This document shows positions 52,405 through 61,520 of a stretch of DNA of 64,000 nt, piece by piece; the first letter of the stretch is position 1, and each line of letters starts with the position of its first letter. The notes beneath the pieces are model-generated. The model saw only the letters and a list, made by a program, of their open reading frames with translations, ran no database searches and was not told the origin of the DNA. The stretch lies in contig CAINUN010000016.1 in assembly GCA_903853805.1 (NCBI GenBank), forward strand, positions 99,900 to 163,899, in the 5' to 3' direction. The DNA comes from an uncultured Bacteroidota bacterium. GTDB lineage: Bacteria > Bacteroidota > Bacteroidia > Chitinophagales > Chitinophagaceae. The position numbers and the translations under genes were made by a program.

Positions 52405-53952
52405 TTAGTTTAACGTTAATACTACTTGGTTCAAAGTTCTTGTTCTTCCGTCAGGACCAACTGCTTTAATATTATCAATAAAAACACGATCGCCAAGATG
52501 ACATCCATCTTTATGAAAACGTGCAACAGCATCGTTGGCGTCGAACATTGCGCCTTTTACAGTACCCAATGCTTGATAATCTCCTTTTTTAGGAAGGTAG
52601 TTAAAATCAAAGCTTGTTACTTTAAATTTAGCATCGAAATCAAAGTTTTCAAGAACTGCAATAATCCCTGGAGTAACTTTAAACACGTTGATAGGAATTT
52701 GACCGCCTGCCTTTCCGCCAATTTTTGGAATCGGGTCAGGAATATTTTTCACACGAAATTCTTTAGGATCACCAACTTGCTTAACACCGTTTGCTGTTTT
52801 AGCTTTTAGTGTTGCAGAAATTTTTCCAGGTGTAGCAACCATAACATCGTATTTGCCTTTTCCAGTAGATGTAAGTGTAGCACCAGGAATTTCAACTGAA
52901 ACATCCTCAACAGAATAACCAGCGGCTGATACAGTAATTGGGTTAGGAACACCAATATAGAATACGTTCATTTTATCCAATTGAATAGAACTACCTTCTG
53001 TACCTACCATGAATTCAAACTTGTATTCTTTTTCCTCAACGCGTCCACCAAGATTAATTGCAACTCGACCTTTAACAGTCTGCATTCCAACACCACTAGC
53101 ATTTGTTTCCCAATAAGCAACACCTTTTTCTACCTTAGTTACACGACCAGAACTAGAAGAAACTGTTGGATTAATATTGTTGTTATAGGCAGCAAGCATA
53201 ATTTGTGCTTCTACTTTTTGACCCGCTAGCACATAACTTTGAGTTGGAACAGCTAAAGCCATGAAGTTATCAAACTTAACCTGCTCATTACCAGCTTCAT
53301 CAAAAAGCTGTTTTACAATCAAAGCTTCGGAATTTCTAACATCATTTTGGAATTTAGACAATAAAGTTATAACTGCCATTGTTGGCATATTATAGAAATA
53401 ACCAGTTGTCCAGTCTCCTCGTGGATTATTATCTGATGGTTCAGGGTTTAGCACTTTTAATGGAAGATCTTTTGCAAAAGCATCTTTCAAATTAGGGTTG
53501 ATAGTACTTAGCATTTGTTCTCTTAACTCAGCTAATTTTGCTTTCAACTCATTTCCGCCCTTCTTTTCAACTAACAATAATGTACTTGCGTCAATGTTAT
53601 CTTCTCTTTTAATTGCTCCGTCTTCTTCACGACCACCAGATTCAGTAATAATCTTCTCTTTCCAATCTTCAAGATACTTAATCATTCCTTCTGCAGCAGA
53701 TTTCACTAACTTTGCTTTATCATTATAAGGTTTGATACGCTCTTTTTGACCAGGCTGATTCTCGTTTTCTTCGAAATTTTTGTAAATCTCATTATTCTTA
53801 CCCTGAATTGAGCTATTAGACGAGGTAATAGATTGGTTAATCGTCTTAAACGCGTGCAATATCTCGGATGATACATTGAGGGCCAACATGGCGGTCAACA
53901 CCAAGTACATCAGGTTGATCATCAGCTGCCGCGTCTCTTTAGGTAATGACAT
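52405..53952 (-). CDS. gldM: Gliding motility / type IX secretion motor protein GldM
   Basis: Inner-membrane protein whose single N-terminal helix joins GldL to form the proton-driven motor and whose periplasmic rod reaches the outer membrane. The 515-residue product starts with the family signature LPKETRQLMINLMYLVLTAM followed by LALNVSSEILHAFKTIN. A long helical N-terminal periplasmic part (D1) and three beta-rich domains follow. Length matches GldM (about 510-525). It sits between gldL (71-base gap) and gldN. Confidence 0.96.
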   Translation of the reverse strand: MSLPKETRQLMINLMYLVLTAMLALNVSSEILHAFKTINQSITSSNSSIQGKNNEIYKNFEENENQPGQKERIKPYNDKAKLVKSAAEGMIKYLEDWKEKIITESGGREEDGAIKREDNIDASTLLLVEKKGGNELKAKLAELREQMLSTINPNLKDAFAKDLPLKVLNPEPSDNNPRGDWTTGYFYNMPTMAVITLLSKFQNDVRNSEALIVKQLFDEAGNEQVKFDNFMALAVPTQSYVLAGQKVEAQIMLAAYNNNINPTVSSSSGRVTKVEKGVAYWETNASGVGMQTVKGRVAINLGGRVEEKEYKFEFMVGTEGSSIQLDKMNVFYIGVPNPITVSAAGYSVEDVSVEIPGATLTSTGKGKYDVMVATPGKISATLKAKTANGVKQVGDPKEFRVKNIPDPIPKIGGKAGGQIPINVFKVTPGIIAVLENFDFDAKFKVTSFDFNYLPKKGDYQALGTVKGAMFDANDAVARFHKDGCHLGDRVFIDNIKAVGPDGRTRTLNQVVLTLN

Positions 53953-54022
53953 TCCGTGATTATTTTTTTTCTAAGTTATAATTATTGTTTCTATCAAAAA
54001 ATTGTTCGTATTCAAGAACAGA

Positions 54023-54856
54023 TTAACGTCCTTGCATTGCACTCAACATATTTCCATAAATATGATTAAGTGTTGTAAGATTCTTTGTCAACATTGCAAT
54101 TTGCTCTTTAGCAGAAACAGCATCTTGTGCGCTTGAAGCCATTGCATCGGAAGCATTAACGAGGTTACTATAGAATTTATTCATCGCTTTCAAGTGATTG
54201 TTGGCATCTTGAAGTTCTACCTCATAAATCTGGTTTAGAGACCCCAAGTTTTTCGCTAAAACCTGAACTTGCTCATGAAAACGCGCAGAATCATCCGCAG
54301 CACTATTGAACGCATTCATGGTTTGAGAAGCACCTTGGAAGCTAGTTTTCATTTCACCTAAAGCTCCTGCAGCATCTCTCGCACTTTTAGAATATTCATT
54401 AGTAGCACTTGCTACATCAGCAATATCTTTTACTTGCTCAACTACAGTTCCAAAACGTTGAAAGTTATCACTCAGTTTGCGAATATTTGCTGGATTTAGA
54501 TTTGCTTCTTCCAACATTTTATCGAGGTTACCTGAAGGAGAATTTTTCTTTTTTATTCCGTCAATAGGAGTTGGCTCAAACTTAATACCACGGCGATATG
54601 CCTCAACGTGTGGGTTTTCATCCAAATCAGGATAATAACGCTCCCAATAATAATCTTTGTGAGGGGGTAAAAGACCTAAAATAGCGAATATAAACGCTTC
54701 AGTAATCATACCAATAGTAAGCATGATACCTGCACCTGGCCAGTGCTGAATTTTAAACAAGGCACCCAACAATACAACAGAGGCGCCAAGACCGATGATC
54801 AAGTTCTTTATAAATTTTCCTTGTTGTGTTTCAAAAAAGATTGAAAAGGATTTCAT
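54023..54856 (-). CDS. gldL: Gliding motility / type IX secretion motor protein GldL
   Basis: Inner-membrane motor stator-like protein with two transmembrane helices (FIKNLIIGLGASVVLLGALF and GIMLTIGMITEAFIFAILGL) in the first 70 residues. An acidic residue sits within helix 2 (TEAF), the position proposed for proton flow. A cytoplasmic helical tail with LDKMLEEANLNPANIRKL and long heptad-rich segments completes the 277 residues. It follows gldK after 45 bases in the same direction. Confidence 0.96.
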   Translation of the reverse strand: MKSFSIFFETQQGKFIKNLIIGLGASVVLLGALFKIQHWPGAGIMLTIGMITEAFIFAILGLLPPHKDYYWERYYPDLDENPHVEAYRRGIKFEPTPIDGIKKKNSPSGNLDKMLEEANLNPANIRKLSDNFQRFGTVVEQVKDIADVASATNEYSKSARDAAGALGEMKTSFQGASQTMNAFNSAADDSARFHEQVQVLAKNLGSLNQIYEVELQDANNHLKAMNKFYSNLVNASDAMASSAQDAVSAKEQIAMLTKNLTTLNHIYGNMLSAMQGR

Positions 54857-54901
54857 TTTATTTAGCTTTTCTTGGTTTAATTAATTAAGAAGAAGGATGA
54901 A

Positions 54902-56170
54902 TTATTTTCTAAATGGTGAATTAGTAACTGACTCACTAACTCTTTGATAAATACAACGGAACCCGATGTATGCTTTTGCAGTATCTGCATATTCCCAATC
55001 CCTTGAACTAACTTGAAGATAGTACGCAACGTCTCTCCAACTTCCACCACGAACTGCCATGCGGCGAAGCCATTGAGGGTCGTTCTCACGTAGTCTTTGT
55101 TGTACATCAGGATTTACATCAGATACGGTTGAATAAGCAGAGCCATAATACAAAGTGGATGTCCACTCACTTACATTACCCGACATATTATATAGACCAT
55201 AATCGTTTGGCCAATATTTGTCAACAGGAACAGTATAAAGTCCTCCATCAGCCGCATAATTTCCACGCTGAGGTTTAAAATTGGCTAAATAACAGCCCTT
55301 TCTGTTTAACAGATAAGGTCCGCCCCATGGGTAAGGTGATTCATTACGACCACCACGCGCTGCCCACTCCCATTGCTGTTCGTTAGGAATACGAAAATCG
55401 CCCTCAAAGAATTGTTTAGTTTTTTCTCTTTCAGAACGCCATGAATTTGTTCTCCAATTACAGAATGCTTGCGATTGAAAATAATTTACACCAACAACAG
55501 GATAATTATTGAATGCAGGATACCAATTATACTGCATCGCTATCGGTTCGTTATAAGAGTATGTAAACATCTTCATCCAAACACTAGTATCAGGATAGAT
55601 ATTGATTGGAGCATATTTTTTCACAAAACTGCTTCTTGGTTGACTAGGGTTATTAACCGATTCGTGATAATCGAAAGTTTCAAAACCATAATTCAACTTA
55701 GAGTTATCAAATTCTTTTTTGCCCCAACCAGATTGTTCTGCTGGAACATAAAGAGTTGATAACTGATCTTGAACATCAGGGTCAGTGAAGTTTACCTTTC
55801 TTCGAAAATCTACACGTTGATTGCCATCGGCATCATCAATAAAGTCACCAAGGATAGTGTGTGCAATTGAGTCGCGAACCCAATTCGTAAACTGACGATA
55901 TTCGGCATTGGAGATTTCTGTTGCATCCATCCAAAAGCCAGTCATTTGGGTAGTTCTGATTGCAGCGTCATTTCTGCCGCGAATGTCTTCATCACTTGCA
56001 CCCATTTTGAGAACACCGGAAGGAACATAAACCATGCCGAGCGGAACTGGTGCATTATAGTTCAAGTTTGTTGGTGCTCCAACTAACTGACCTCCTGTAC
56101 CTGGTTTACCGCAGCCCATAGCCATTGAAATCATCGCTATTGCCGAGATCTTCAGGGAAAGTTGTTTCAT
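54902..56170 (-). CDS. gldK: Gliding motility / type IX secretion lipoprotein GldK
   Basis: Outer-membrane-associated lipoprotein with a formylglycine-generating-enzyme-like fold; it builds the T9SS ring with GldN. The true start is the ATG at 56170, giving MKQLSLKISAIAMISMAMGC with a lipobox at MAMGC; the frame is open to 56350 but the extra 60 residues precede the signal. Fold hallmarks: GMVYVPSGVLKMGA, FWMDATEISNAEYRQF, PVVGVNYFQSQAFCNW, RIPNEQQWEWAARGG, LYNMSGNVSEWTS and RGGSWRD, ending YIGFRCIYQ. First gene of gldKLMN. Confidence 0.95.
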   Translation of the reverse strand: MKQLSLKISAIAMISMAMGCGKPGTGGQLVGAPTNLNYNAPVPLGMVYVPSGVLKMGASDEDIRGRNDAAIRTTQMTGFWMDATEISNAEYRQFTNWVRDSIAHTILGDFIDDADGNQRVDFRRKVNFTDPDVQDQLSTLYVPAEQSGWGKKEFDNSKLNYGFETFDYHESVNNPSQPRSSFVKKYAPINIYPDTSVWMKMFTYSYNEPIAMQYNWYPAFNNYPVVGVNYFQSQAFCNWRTNSWRSEREKTKQFFEGDFRIPNEQQWEWAARGGRNESPYPWGGPYLLNRKGCYLANFKPQRGNYAADGGLYTVPVDKYWPNDYGLYNMSGNVSEWTSTLYYGSAYSTVSDVNPDVQQRLRENDPQWLRRMAVRGGSWRDVAYYLQVSSRDWEYADTAKAYIGFRCIYQRVSESVTNSPFRK

Positions 56171-56529
56171 ACTACTGTTGTATTTGTTTTTGCGATTAGG
56201 CAAATAAAATAAATTTTTTGGTTCAGAAACGATTTTATTTTTCTGAAATTGGCTCACAATATTTGAAGTTTTTTCCAAAAATGCAAGTTTCAAAAAAAAA
56301 TTGTCGAGAAAAAATCTTGAAGTAGTCCTAAAAAAATCGTTCAACTTCATTTTTCTTTCCCAATTTTTTGAAGTTTTTCATTGAAAATTTTTTCACTGAA
56401 AACCTTCATTGCATTTTCATTGCATCAAACAAAAATAAGCGTTAGACCTATTACTTCATCAAGCAGCCTAAGGAATGTTGAATATTTGTTTTTAGCAAGT
56501 AAAAATATGTCTTTAATTTCTTTCAAAAT
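56171..56529. other. Intergenic region between hemD-like gene and gldK
   Basis: About 360 AT-rich bases. A reverse-strand TATTTTTG box at 56437-56430 may start the gldKLMN transcript with a leader of roughly 255 bases; a degenerate TTTATTTGCC nearer the gene is an alternative. The frame open through this leader (to 56350) has no homology. Nothing else is recognised. Confidence 0.4.
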
Positions 56530-57537
56530 CTACTTCTTTTTTTTCGAAAGAAACTGTTCAATTGCTGATACCATTGATGGTGTATTGGGTGCTGGTGCTT
56601 TTACTGCAAGTAACAATCCAGCTTCTTCAACAGCTTTAGTTGTCGACGGTCCAAAAGCGCCTATCAAGGTTTCATTTTGTTTATAACGAGGTGTGTTTTC
56701 AAAAAGTGTTTGTACGCTAAATGGACTGAAAAACACAATCATGTCGTACTTCTTTTTCATGACGGCTTTGATGTCATTTGATACTGTGCGAAAAAAAGTA
56801 GCCTCAGAAAAAGTAGAATTGTGCTTTGTAAAATAATCTTTCAAATCATTTTTACCACTGTCTGATGATGGTAAGATAAAACGTTCGTTGTTTCTATGTT
56901 TCCAAACAACTTCTAATAGCCCATCTGTAGTTCCATCTGCCGAGAAAAAAACTTTTCTTTTACGGTACAAAATAAATTTTTGAAGGTAAAGTGCAACAGC
57001 TTCAGTGATGCAGAAGTATTTCATCTCCTGTGAAACTTTCACTTTCAACTCTTCGCATATTCTAAAAAAATGATCAACTGCATTTCTACTTGTCAACACA
57101 ATTGCTGTATGTTCATTAATGTCCACTTTTTGCTTACGAAAATCTCTGCCATTTACACCTTCTACTTTAATGAAGGGATGGAAAAACAATTCAAGATTGA
57201 ATTTCTTCGCTAATTCAAAATAAGGCGACTTTTCTGTCTCTGGTCGTGGTTGTGTTATAAGAATACTGCCAATTTTCGCATTCTTACTTGTAAGCTTTTT
57301 TTCAGGGACTATTGATTTAGTATTTGTTGAAATCTTTTTTTTGACAGGAGGGTGAGCAACTTCATTAGTCTTGATTTTAGCTATTGGTTTTGCTGCTGTC
57401 TTAGCCTTTGGTGTAATTATTACCTCAGCCTTAGTTTTTGTTTTAGCGGTAGCTTTACCCGTGGTGGTAGGTTTTACTTTAGCGGTACCTTTTACTTTAG
57501 CACTAGCCTTAACTGTAGAACGAACAGCTTTTGCCAT
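56530..57537 (-). CDS. Uroporphyrinogen-III synthase-like protein with histone-H1-like N-terminal tail
   Basis: A 335-residue protein in two parts. Residues 1-~88 are low-complexity, rich in Lys, Ala and Thr with repeated KAxAKxK/TAKxK segments and Pro, like a histone-H1 tail. From SILITQPRPETEKSPYFELA onward it matches HemD: IVLTSRNAVDHFF, FCITEAVALYL, FSADGTTDGLLEVV, ILPSSDSGKNDLKDYF, MIVFFSPFSVQTLF and GAFGPSTTKAVEEAGL. HemD closes the tetrapyrrole ring with D-ring inversion; activity here is inferred. The frame begins nine bases earlier at another ATG/TTG; Met at 57537 (MAKAVRS) is preferred. It follows the DUF4271 gene, a typical neighbour. Confidence 0.85.
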   Translation of the reverse strand: MAKAVRSTVKASAKVKGTAKVKPTTTGKATAKTKTKAEVIITPKAKTAAKPIAKIKTNEVAHPPVKKKISTNTKSIVPEKKLTSKNAKIGSILITQPRPETEKSPYFELAKKFNLELFFHPFIKVEGVNGRDFRKQKVDINEHTAIVLTSRNAVDHFFRICEELKVKVSQEMKYFCITEAVALYLQKFILYRKRKVFFSADGTTDGLLEVVWKHRNNERFILPSSDSGKNDLKDYFTKHNSTFSEATFFRTVSNDIKAVMKKKYDMIVFFSPFSVQTLFENTPRYKQNETLIGAFGPSTTKAVEEAGLLLAVKAPAPNTPSMVSAIEQFLSKKKK

Positions 57538-57596
57538 AATGGTCAAACAGTTGTTTTTTTAGGGTTAACAATCTTGATTAATTCCATCGCCTGAAT

Positions 57597-58469
57597 TTAA
57601 AAAATCCCAAGTGCTAAAAACTTGACTATTACTGCAATGGGCATTAATTCTGAGGCGCAAATGTAGGTAAAAAAATGAAACTTACTATAGTTGAAAAAAA
57701 CACTGAATACTTTCCAAGATCTGAAAAACCTGAGAATAAATGCAGAAACTATTAGACAAATTGACAGAAAGAATGCGACCTTAGAAATAAGTGGAATTGA
57801 AAAAACTGCACAAAAAAGTATTGGCAACAAAAGCACTCCAAGAATTTTGTTTAGCAAAAAAACATTGAATAGGTATTGGTCTGTAATATGGTCTAAATCA
57901 AAAGCCCAACCACTAAACTTAATTAAAAGATACTTTCCAAGATAAAGTGTTGCAATTGATAAAAAGGCAGAAACAAATAAACTAGCAGAAAACTGTGGGT
58001 AACTGTTTGATGTAAAAAGCTGAATATAGTAATAACAAAAAGTAGAAGCACTAGAAACAAAGAATAAATTCATTAAGAAATTGGAAAAAGATTTTTGAAG
58101 TACTTTATCCTTTGATTGCCGATTACTCAGATTTGCGTTTCTAAATGACTGCACAATTTCAAAGAAATATTTTGGATCAGACAAACGAATAATTCCAAGA
58201 AATACAGAAAGCAATACCAGCAAATAAAAATCTATAGTTCTGTTATTGAAATAATGCGAGTGTTGAACTGCATTTTTTACTATGGTTGTTTCAAAAACAT
58301 TTTGTTGCAAAAAAATACTATCAAAGCTTTTTAAAACAGACTCTTCAATTGACCGAGAACTTACTTCAACAGCAAAATCATTACTATTTATTGCACAATT
58401 AGCATGTGCGTAAAACAATAAAAAAACAGTAGTAAAAATGCAATATTTTAGAAAATGTAAAATGGTCAT
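57597..58469 (-). CDS. DUF4271 family membrane protein
   Basis: A 290-residue protein with a signal-like first helix. A periplasmic segment rich in Ser/Glu is followed by about seven transmembrane helices (for example FYLLVLLSVFLGIIRL, TLYLGKYLLIKFSGWAF, ILGVLLLPILFCAVFSIPL). DUF4271 is a Bacteroidota family of unknown function, commonly encoded beside hemD as here. The frame begins at a TTG at 58478, but that codon lies in a reverse-strand TAACTTTG box, so the ATG at 58469 is chosen. Confidence 0.85.
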   Translation of the reverse strand: MTILHFLKYCIFTTVFLLFYAHANCAINSNDFAVEVSSRSIEESVLKSFDSIFLQQNVFETTIVKNAVQHSHYFNNRTIDFYLLVLLSVFLGIIRLSDPKYFFEIVQSFRNANLSNRQSKDKVLQKSFSNFLMNLFFVSSASTFCYYYIQLFTSNSYPQFSASLFVSAFLSIATLYLGKYLLIKFSGWAFDLDHITDQYLFNVFLLNKILGVLLLPILFCAVFSIPLISKVAFFLSICLIVSAFILRFFRSWKVFSVFFNYSKFHFFTYICASELMPIAVIVKFLALGIF

Positions 58470-58475
58470 GAGGCA

Positions 58476-58483
58476 CAAAGTTA
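58476..58483 (-). promoter_or_regulatory. -7 promoter box of the DUF4271/HemD genes
   Basis: Reverse-strand TAACTTTG, an exact TAnnTTTG, six bases before the ATG at 58469; no clear -33. Confidence 0.45.
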
Positions 58484-58502
58484 TTACTGGCTATTGAACT
58501 TT

Positions 58503-60323
58503 CTAAAACAAACTAATAAAGCCAAAATGAATTTTTGAATTTTGAAATTGAATAGAAGACTGGGGAGAACTACCTACTGCATAAGAAAGATGAAACATAC
58601 CATTTTTTACTTGAAAAACGCCTCCAATTCCATAGCCATGATACCAGCCTTCATAGCTTTTCAATAAAGGAGTAGATGTTATGTAACCATTGTCATCAAA
58701 GAGATAACAAAAAGATTTTTCGTCAAAAGGAAATCTAAACTCTGTAGAAATAACATGATATTCCTTTGCAAAAATTGATTGTTCATTAAATCCTCTCATC
58801 AACTTGTAACCTCCTATTTGGTAGAGTTCATTTTGAAACAAATTTTTGCACTCAATAAAACCTGAAGAAAGCGCTGCCTTTACAACATAGTTTTTCATGA
58901 CTTTGAAAAAAAATGCTGCATACATCTTCAAAAACAACTGATTTCTATTAAGACTTGAACTATCGTAAAGTGTTGAATAATTAAAACTTGATGAAGAGAG
59001 ATTTTCAATTGCAGAGTTCCTACTTATATCTCTTGTCAACTGATTACATGAAAACTGAAATTCCCATCCTTGTGAAGGGTTAAAGTAATGATTGGTCCTG
59101 TTCAAACAAATTTCAGCACCAAAACCTTTAGCAATTGCATCAATATTTGCTGGCAACTTTTTGTTGGTAATAATCCAGTTAGTATCAACAAATATTTGCC
59201 TATTGGATTGTTGGTGAACAAACATTCGTACAAAATCATTTCCATGAAATTGATAACGAATCCCCAATTGAAAATTTGTTCTCTGCCAAGTTGTGTCTTT
59301 TTTGAACAAATCAAACTGTATGTCAACTCCAAGAGGAGAATGAAATATGAAGGGGTAAATAAAAGAAAAACTTAGTTTGGGAGATTGGGGTTGTAAATTC
59401 TGATAAGTCAAATCAAATTGCTCACCATGACCAAAACTATTTTGTAACAACAATAAGGCATCAACAGTTAATTGCATTTTGTTGTTTGCATTTGCGTTTG
59501 GCAAAAGCCCAATGATACCATTCAATTGGCTTGCTTTTTTCTCTTCAAGGTATAAATGCAGACTTGTTTGTTCCTTGGCAAATTCAACATTCCAAGGTTT
59601 CTTTTCTTTTAGAAAAGAATTACTTCTGATTTTAGCTGAAATGCGAGAAAATATTTGTTGATCATAAATGGATTGCTGCTTTAAAGAAAGAAATGGAAGC
59701 AAATAATTCTTGGAAACATTTACACATCCATGAACAATGACAGTATCAATTTTAGATAAAGAACCGAGGGTTAAATCGAACCTTCCTTTAATTGTTTGTT
59801 CATTAATTATTGAATCAACTTTAAAATGTACTTGTGCAAATGGGTAACCACTATTTTCAGCGGCATTCAAAATTTTTTCTGAAATAAAAACAACATCAGC
59901 GGATTCGATTTTTTTGCTGATGTATAGTTTGGGTATAATACCTGATTGTAACAAAATATCCTTAGGCATCGAAGCAAATGATAATTGAGCCCATTGAAAT
60001 ACATTTCCGGCAAATAGAAAAATCTGCCAATCATTTTCATCAAGAAAAACAGAATCAATAGACGCTTCAAGAAACCCATGCTTTTGAAGCTTTACAATAA
60101 GCTGAGATAAAAAAGAATTGAGTTCATTTTTTGTGACTTTATTCTGAGGAATTTGAATTTCTGGTCTCGCCTTTTTGCTAAAACTATCTATAAAATGTAG
60201 TTGAATTCTAAAACTCTGAGCATTGATCTTACTGCTAAATAAAACAAGAAAAAAAACTATTGCAGTCAGTAAGTATTGCTTTACGAACTTTGACCTTCTT
60301 ATATTTCTTCTTAAAGACTGCAT
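58503..60323 (-). CDS. Omp85/TamA-like outer-membrane barrel protein
   Basis: A 606-residue exported protein. The signal anchor ends at ...FSSKINAQ. The N-terminal half holds POTRA-like repeats (LHFIDSFS, LGSLSKIDTVIVHGCVNVSKNYLLPFLS). The C-terminal half is a beta barrel with alternating aromatic residues and the Omp85 loop signature YQIGGYKLMRGFNEQSIFAKEY, ending with a terminal strand GFISLF. It is related to BamA/TamA but shorter and diverged; the cargo is unknown. It is first in a reverse-strand series with DUF4271 and the HemD-like gene. A TAATTTTG box at 60337-60330 is almost at the ATG. Divergent from hemW by 18 bases. Confidence 0.85.
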   Translation of the reverse strand: MQSLRRNIRRSKFVKQYLLTAIVFFLVLFSSKINAQSFRIQLHFIDSFSKKARPEIQIPQNKVTKNELNSFLSQLIVKLQKHGFLEASIDSVFLDENDWQIFLFAGNVFQWAQLSFASMPKDILLQSGIIPKLYISKKIESADVVFISEKILNAAENSGYPFAQVHFKVDSIINEQTIKGRFDLTLGSLSKIDTVIVHGCVNVSKNYLLPFLSLKQQSIYDQQIFSRISAKIRSNSFLKEKKPWNVEFAKEQTSLHLYLEEKKASQLNGIIGLLPNANANNKMQLTVDALLLLQNSFGHGEQFDLTYQNLQPQSPKLSFSFIYPFIFHSPLGVDIQFDLFKKDTTWQRTNFQLGIRYQFHGNDFVRMFVHQQSNRQIFVDTNWIITNKKLPANIDAIAKGFGAEICLNRTNHYFNPSQGWEFQFSCNQLTRDISRNSAIENLSSSSFNYSTLYDSSSLNRNQLFLKMYAAFFFKVMKNYVVKAALSSGFIECKNLFQNELYQIGGYKLMRGFNEQSIFAKEYHVISTEFRFPFDEKSFCYLFDDNGYITSTPLLKSYEGWYHGYGIGGVFQVKNGMFHLSYAVGSSPQSSIQFQNSKIHFGFISLF

Positions 60324-60329
60324 TCAATT

Positions 60330-60337
60330 CAAAATTA
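60330..60337 (-). promoter_or_regulatory. -7 promoter box of the Omp85-like gene
   Basis: Reverse-strand TAATTTTG, six bases before the ATG at 60323, implying a near-leaderless transcript. Its -33 region would lie inside hemW. Confidence 0.45.
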
Positions 60338-60341
60338 GTTT

Positions 60342-61469
60342 ATGGCCGGCATTTACCTGCACATCCCTTTTTGTAAACAAAAGTGCAATTACTGCAATTT
60401 CCATTTTTCCACTTCTCAAAAGTTACGGAATGATGTTTTGCAAGCTATGCTCCTTGAATTGGATATGCAGCAGAACTATCTTCAAGGAGACGCCATTGAA
60501 ACAATATATTTTGGAGGGGGAACACCGTCTTTGCTCCAAGCAGATGAATTGAACATCATTTTTGAAAAAATCTTTCAGCTCTTTCCTAAAATAGATTTGA
60601 AAGAATGTACGCTTGAAGCTAACCCGGATGATTTGTCAACTGTTTTTTTAAAAAACCTGCAAGCAACTCCCATCAATCGTTTAAGCATCGGAGTGCAATC
60701 TTTTCGTGATGATGACTTGAGTTACATGAATAGAGCACACAATGCCATGCAAGTAGATTATGCCATTAAAGCAGCTCAGGATACAGGGTTTATTAATCTT
60801 ACTATTGATTTAATTTTTGGGGTTCCTGAAATGAATGATGAACAGTGGCTGCAAAATTTATCTCAACTCCAAACCTATCATATCCCGCATTTTTCATCTT
60901 ATGCCTTGACTGTTGAAGAAAGAACTGCTTTGCACCATGCTATCAAAAAACAAAAAGCCAAAGCGGTGAATGAAGAACAATCTGCCAAACAATTTGAATT
61001 GCTCATTTCTTTTGCGGCAGCTAATGGTTATGAGCAATATGAAATTTCAAACTTCGCTTTGCCCAATCATTATGCGGTGCACAATACAAATTATTGGAAA
61101 GGAATTTCTTATTTAGGAATTGGCCCTTCTGCTCATTCTTTTAACGGAAATAATAGGCAATGGAACATAGCCAACAACGCCTTGTATGTTCAATCTATTT
61201 TAAACAACAAAGTCCTTCCTTTTGAAGAAGAAATTTTATCGCCCCCGCAAAAACTGAATGAGTATATCATGACTTCTTTGCGAACCATGTGGGGTTGTGA
61301 TTTTAAAAAGATTGAAGTTGATTTTGGTAATGAAGTTGCTCAGAAAATTATTGCCGATGCAGACATTTTTATGCAAAAAGGTTGGACCTTTATGGATAAA
61401 CAAAAACTATTCCTAACCAAAGAAGGAAAACTCTTTGCGGATCGGATTGCTTCGGATTTATTTCAGTGA
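60342..61469 (+). CDS. hemW: Radical SAM heme chaperone HemW
   Basis: A 375-residue radical SAM protein of the HemN-like group. The [4Fe-4S] motif is IPFCKQKCNYCNF (C-x3-C-x2-C). Further signatures: IYFGGGTPSLL, LEANPDDL, NRLSIGVQSFRDDDL, NLTIDLIFGVPEMNDEQW, YEQYEISNFALPN and YLGIGPSAHSFNG. It starts directly at the motif (MAGIYLHIPFC) and lacks the N-terminal extension of true HemN coproporphyrinogen dehydrogenase, so HemW, which binds heme and serves its delivery, is the better name. Divergent from the Omp85/DUF4271/HemD-like series. Confidence 0.93.
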   Translation: MAGIYLHIPFCKQKCNYCNFHFSTSQKLRNDVLQAMLLELDMQQNYLQGDAIETIYFGGGTPSLLQADELNIIFEKIFQLFPKIDLKECTLEANPDDLSTVFLKNLQATPINRLSIGVQSFRDDDLSYMNRAHNAMQVDYAIKAAQDTGFINLTIDLIFGVPEMNDEQWLQNLSQLQTYHIPHFSSYALTVEERTALHHAIKKQKAKAVNEEQSAKQFELLISFAAANGYEQYEISNFALPNHYAVHNTNYWKGISYLGIGPSAHSFNGNNRQWNIANNALYVQSILNNKVLPFEEEILSPPQKLNEYIMTSLRTMWGCDFKKIEVDFGNEVAQKIIADADIFMQKGWTFMDKQKLFLTKEGKLFADRIASDLFQ

Positions 61470-61520
61470 TTCAATGCTTTCAAAAGGAAAACTTATTTTT
61501 ACCCACTTCAACAAACGATT

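Noticed and set aside
56171..56350. Extended N terminus of GldK
   Set aside because: The extra 60 residues precede a clear lipoprotein signal beginning at the ATG at 56170.
57352..57594. Forward open frames across the HemD-like tail
   Set aside because: They mirror the Lys/Ala/Thr codons of the reverse-strand gene and have no start signal or homology.
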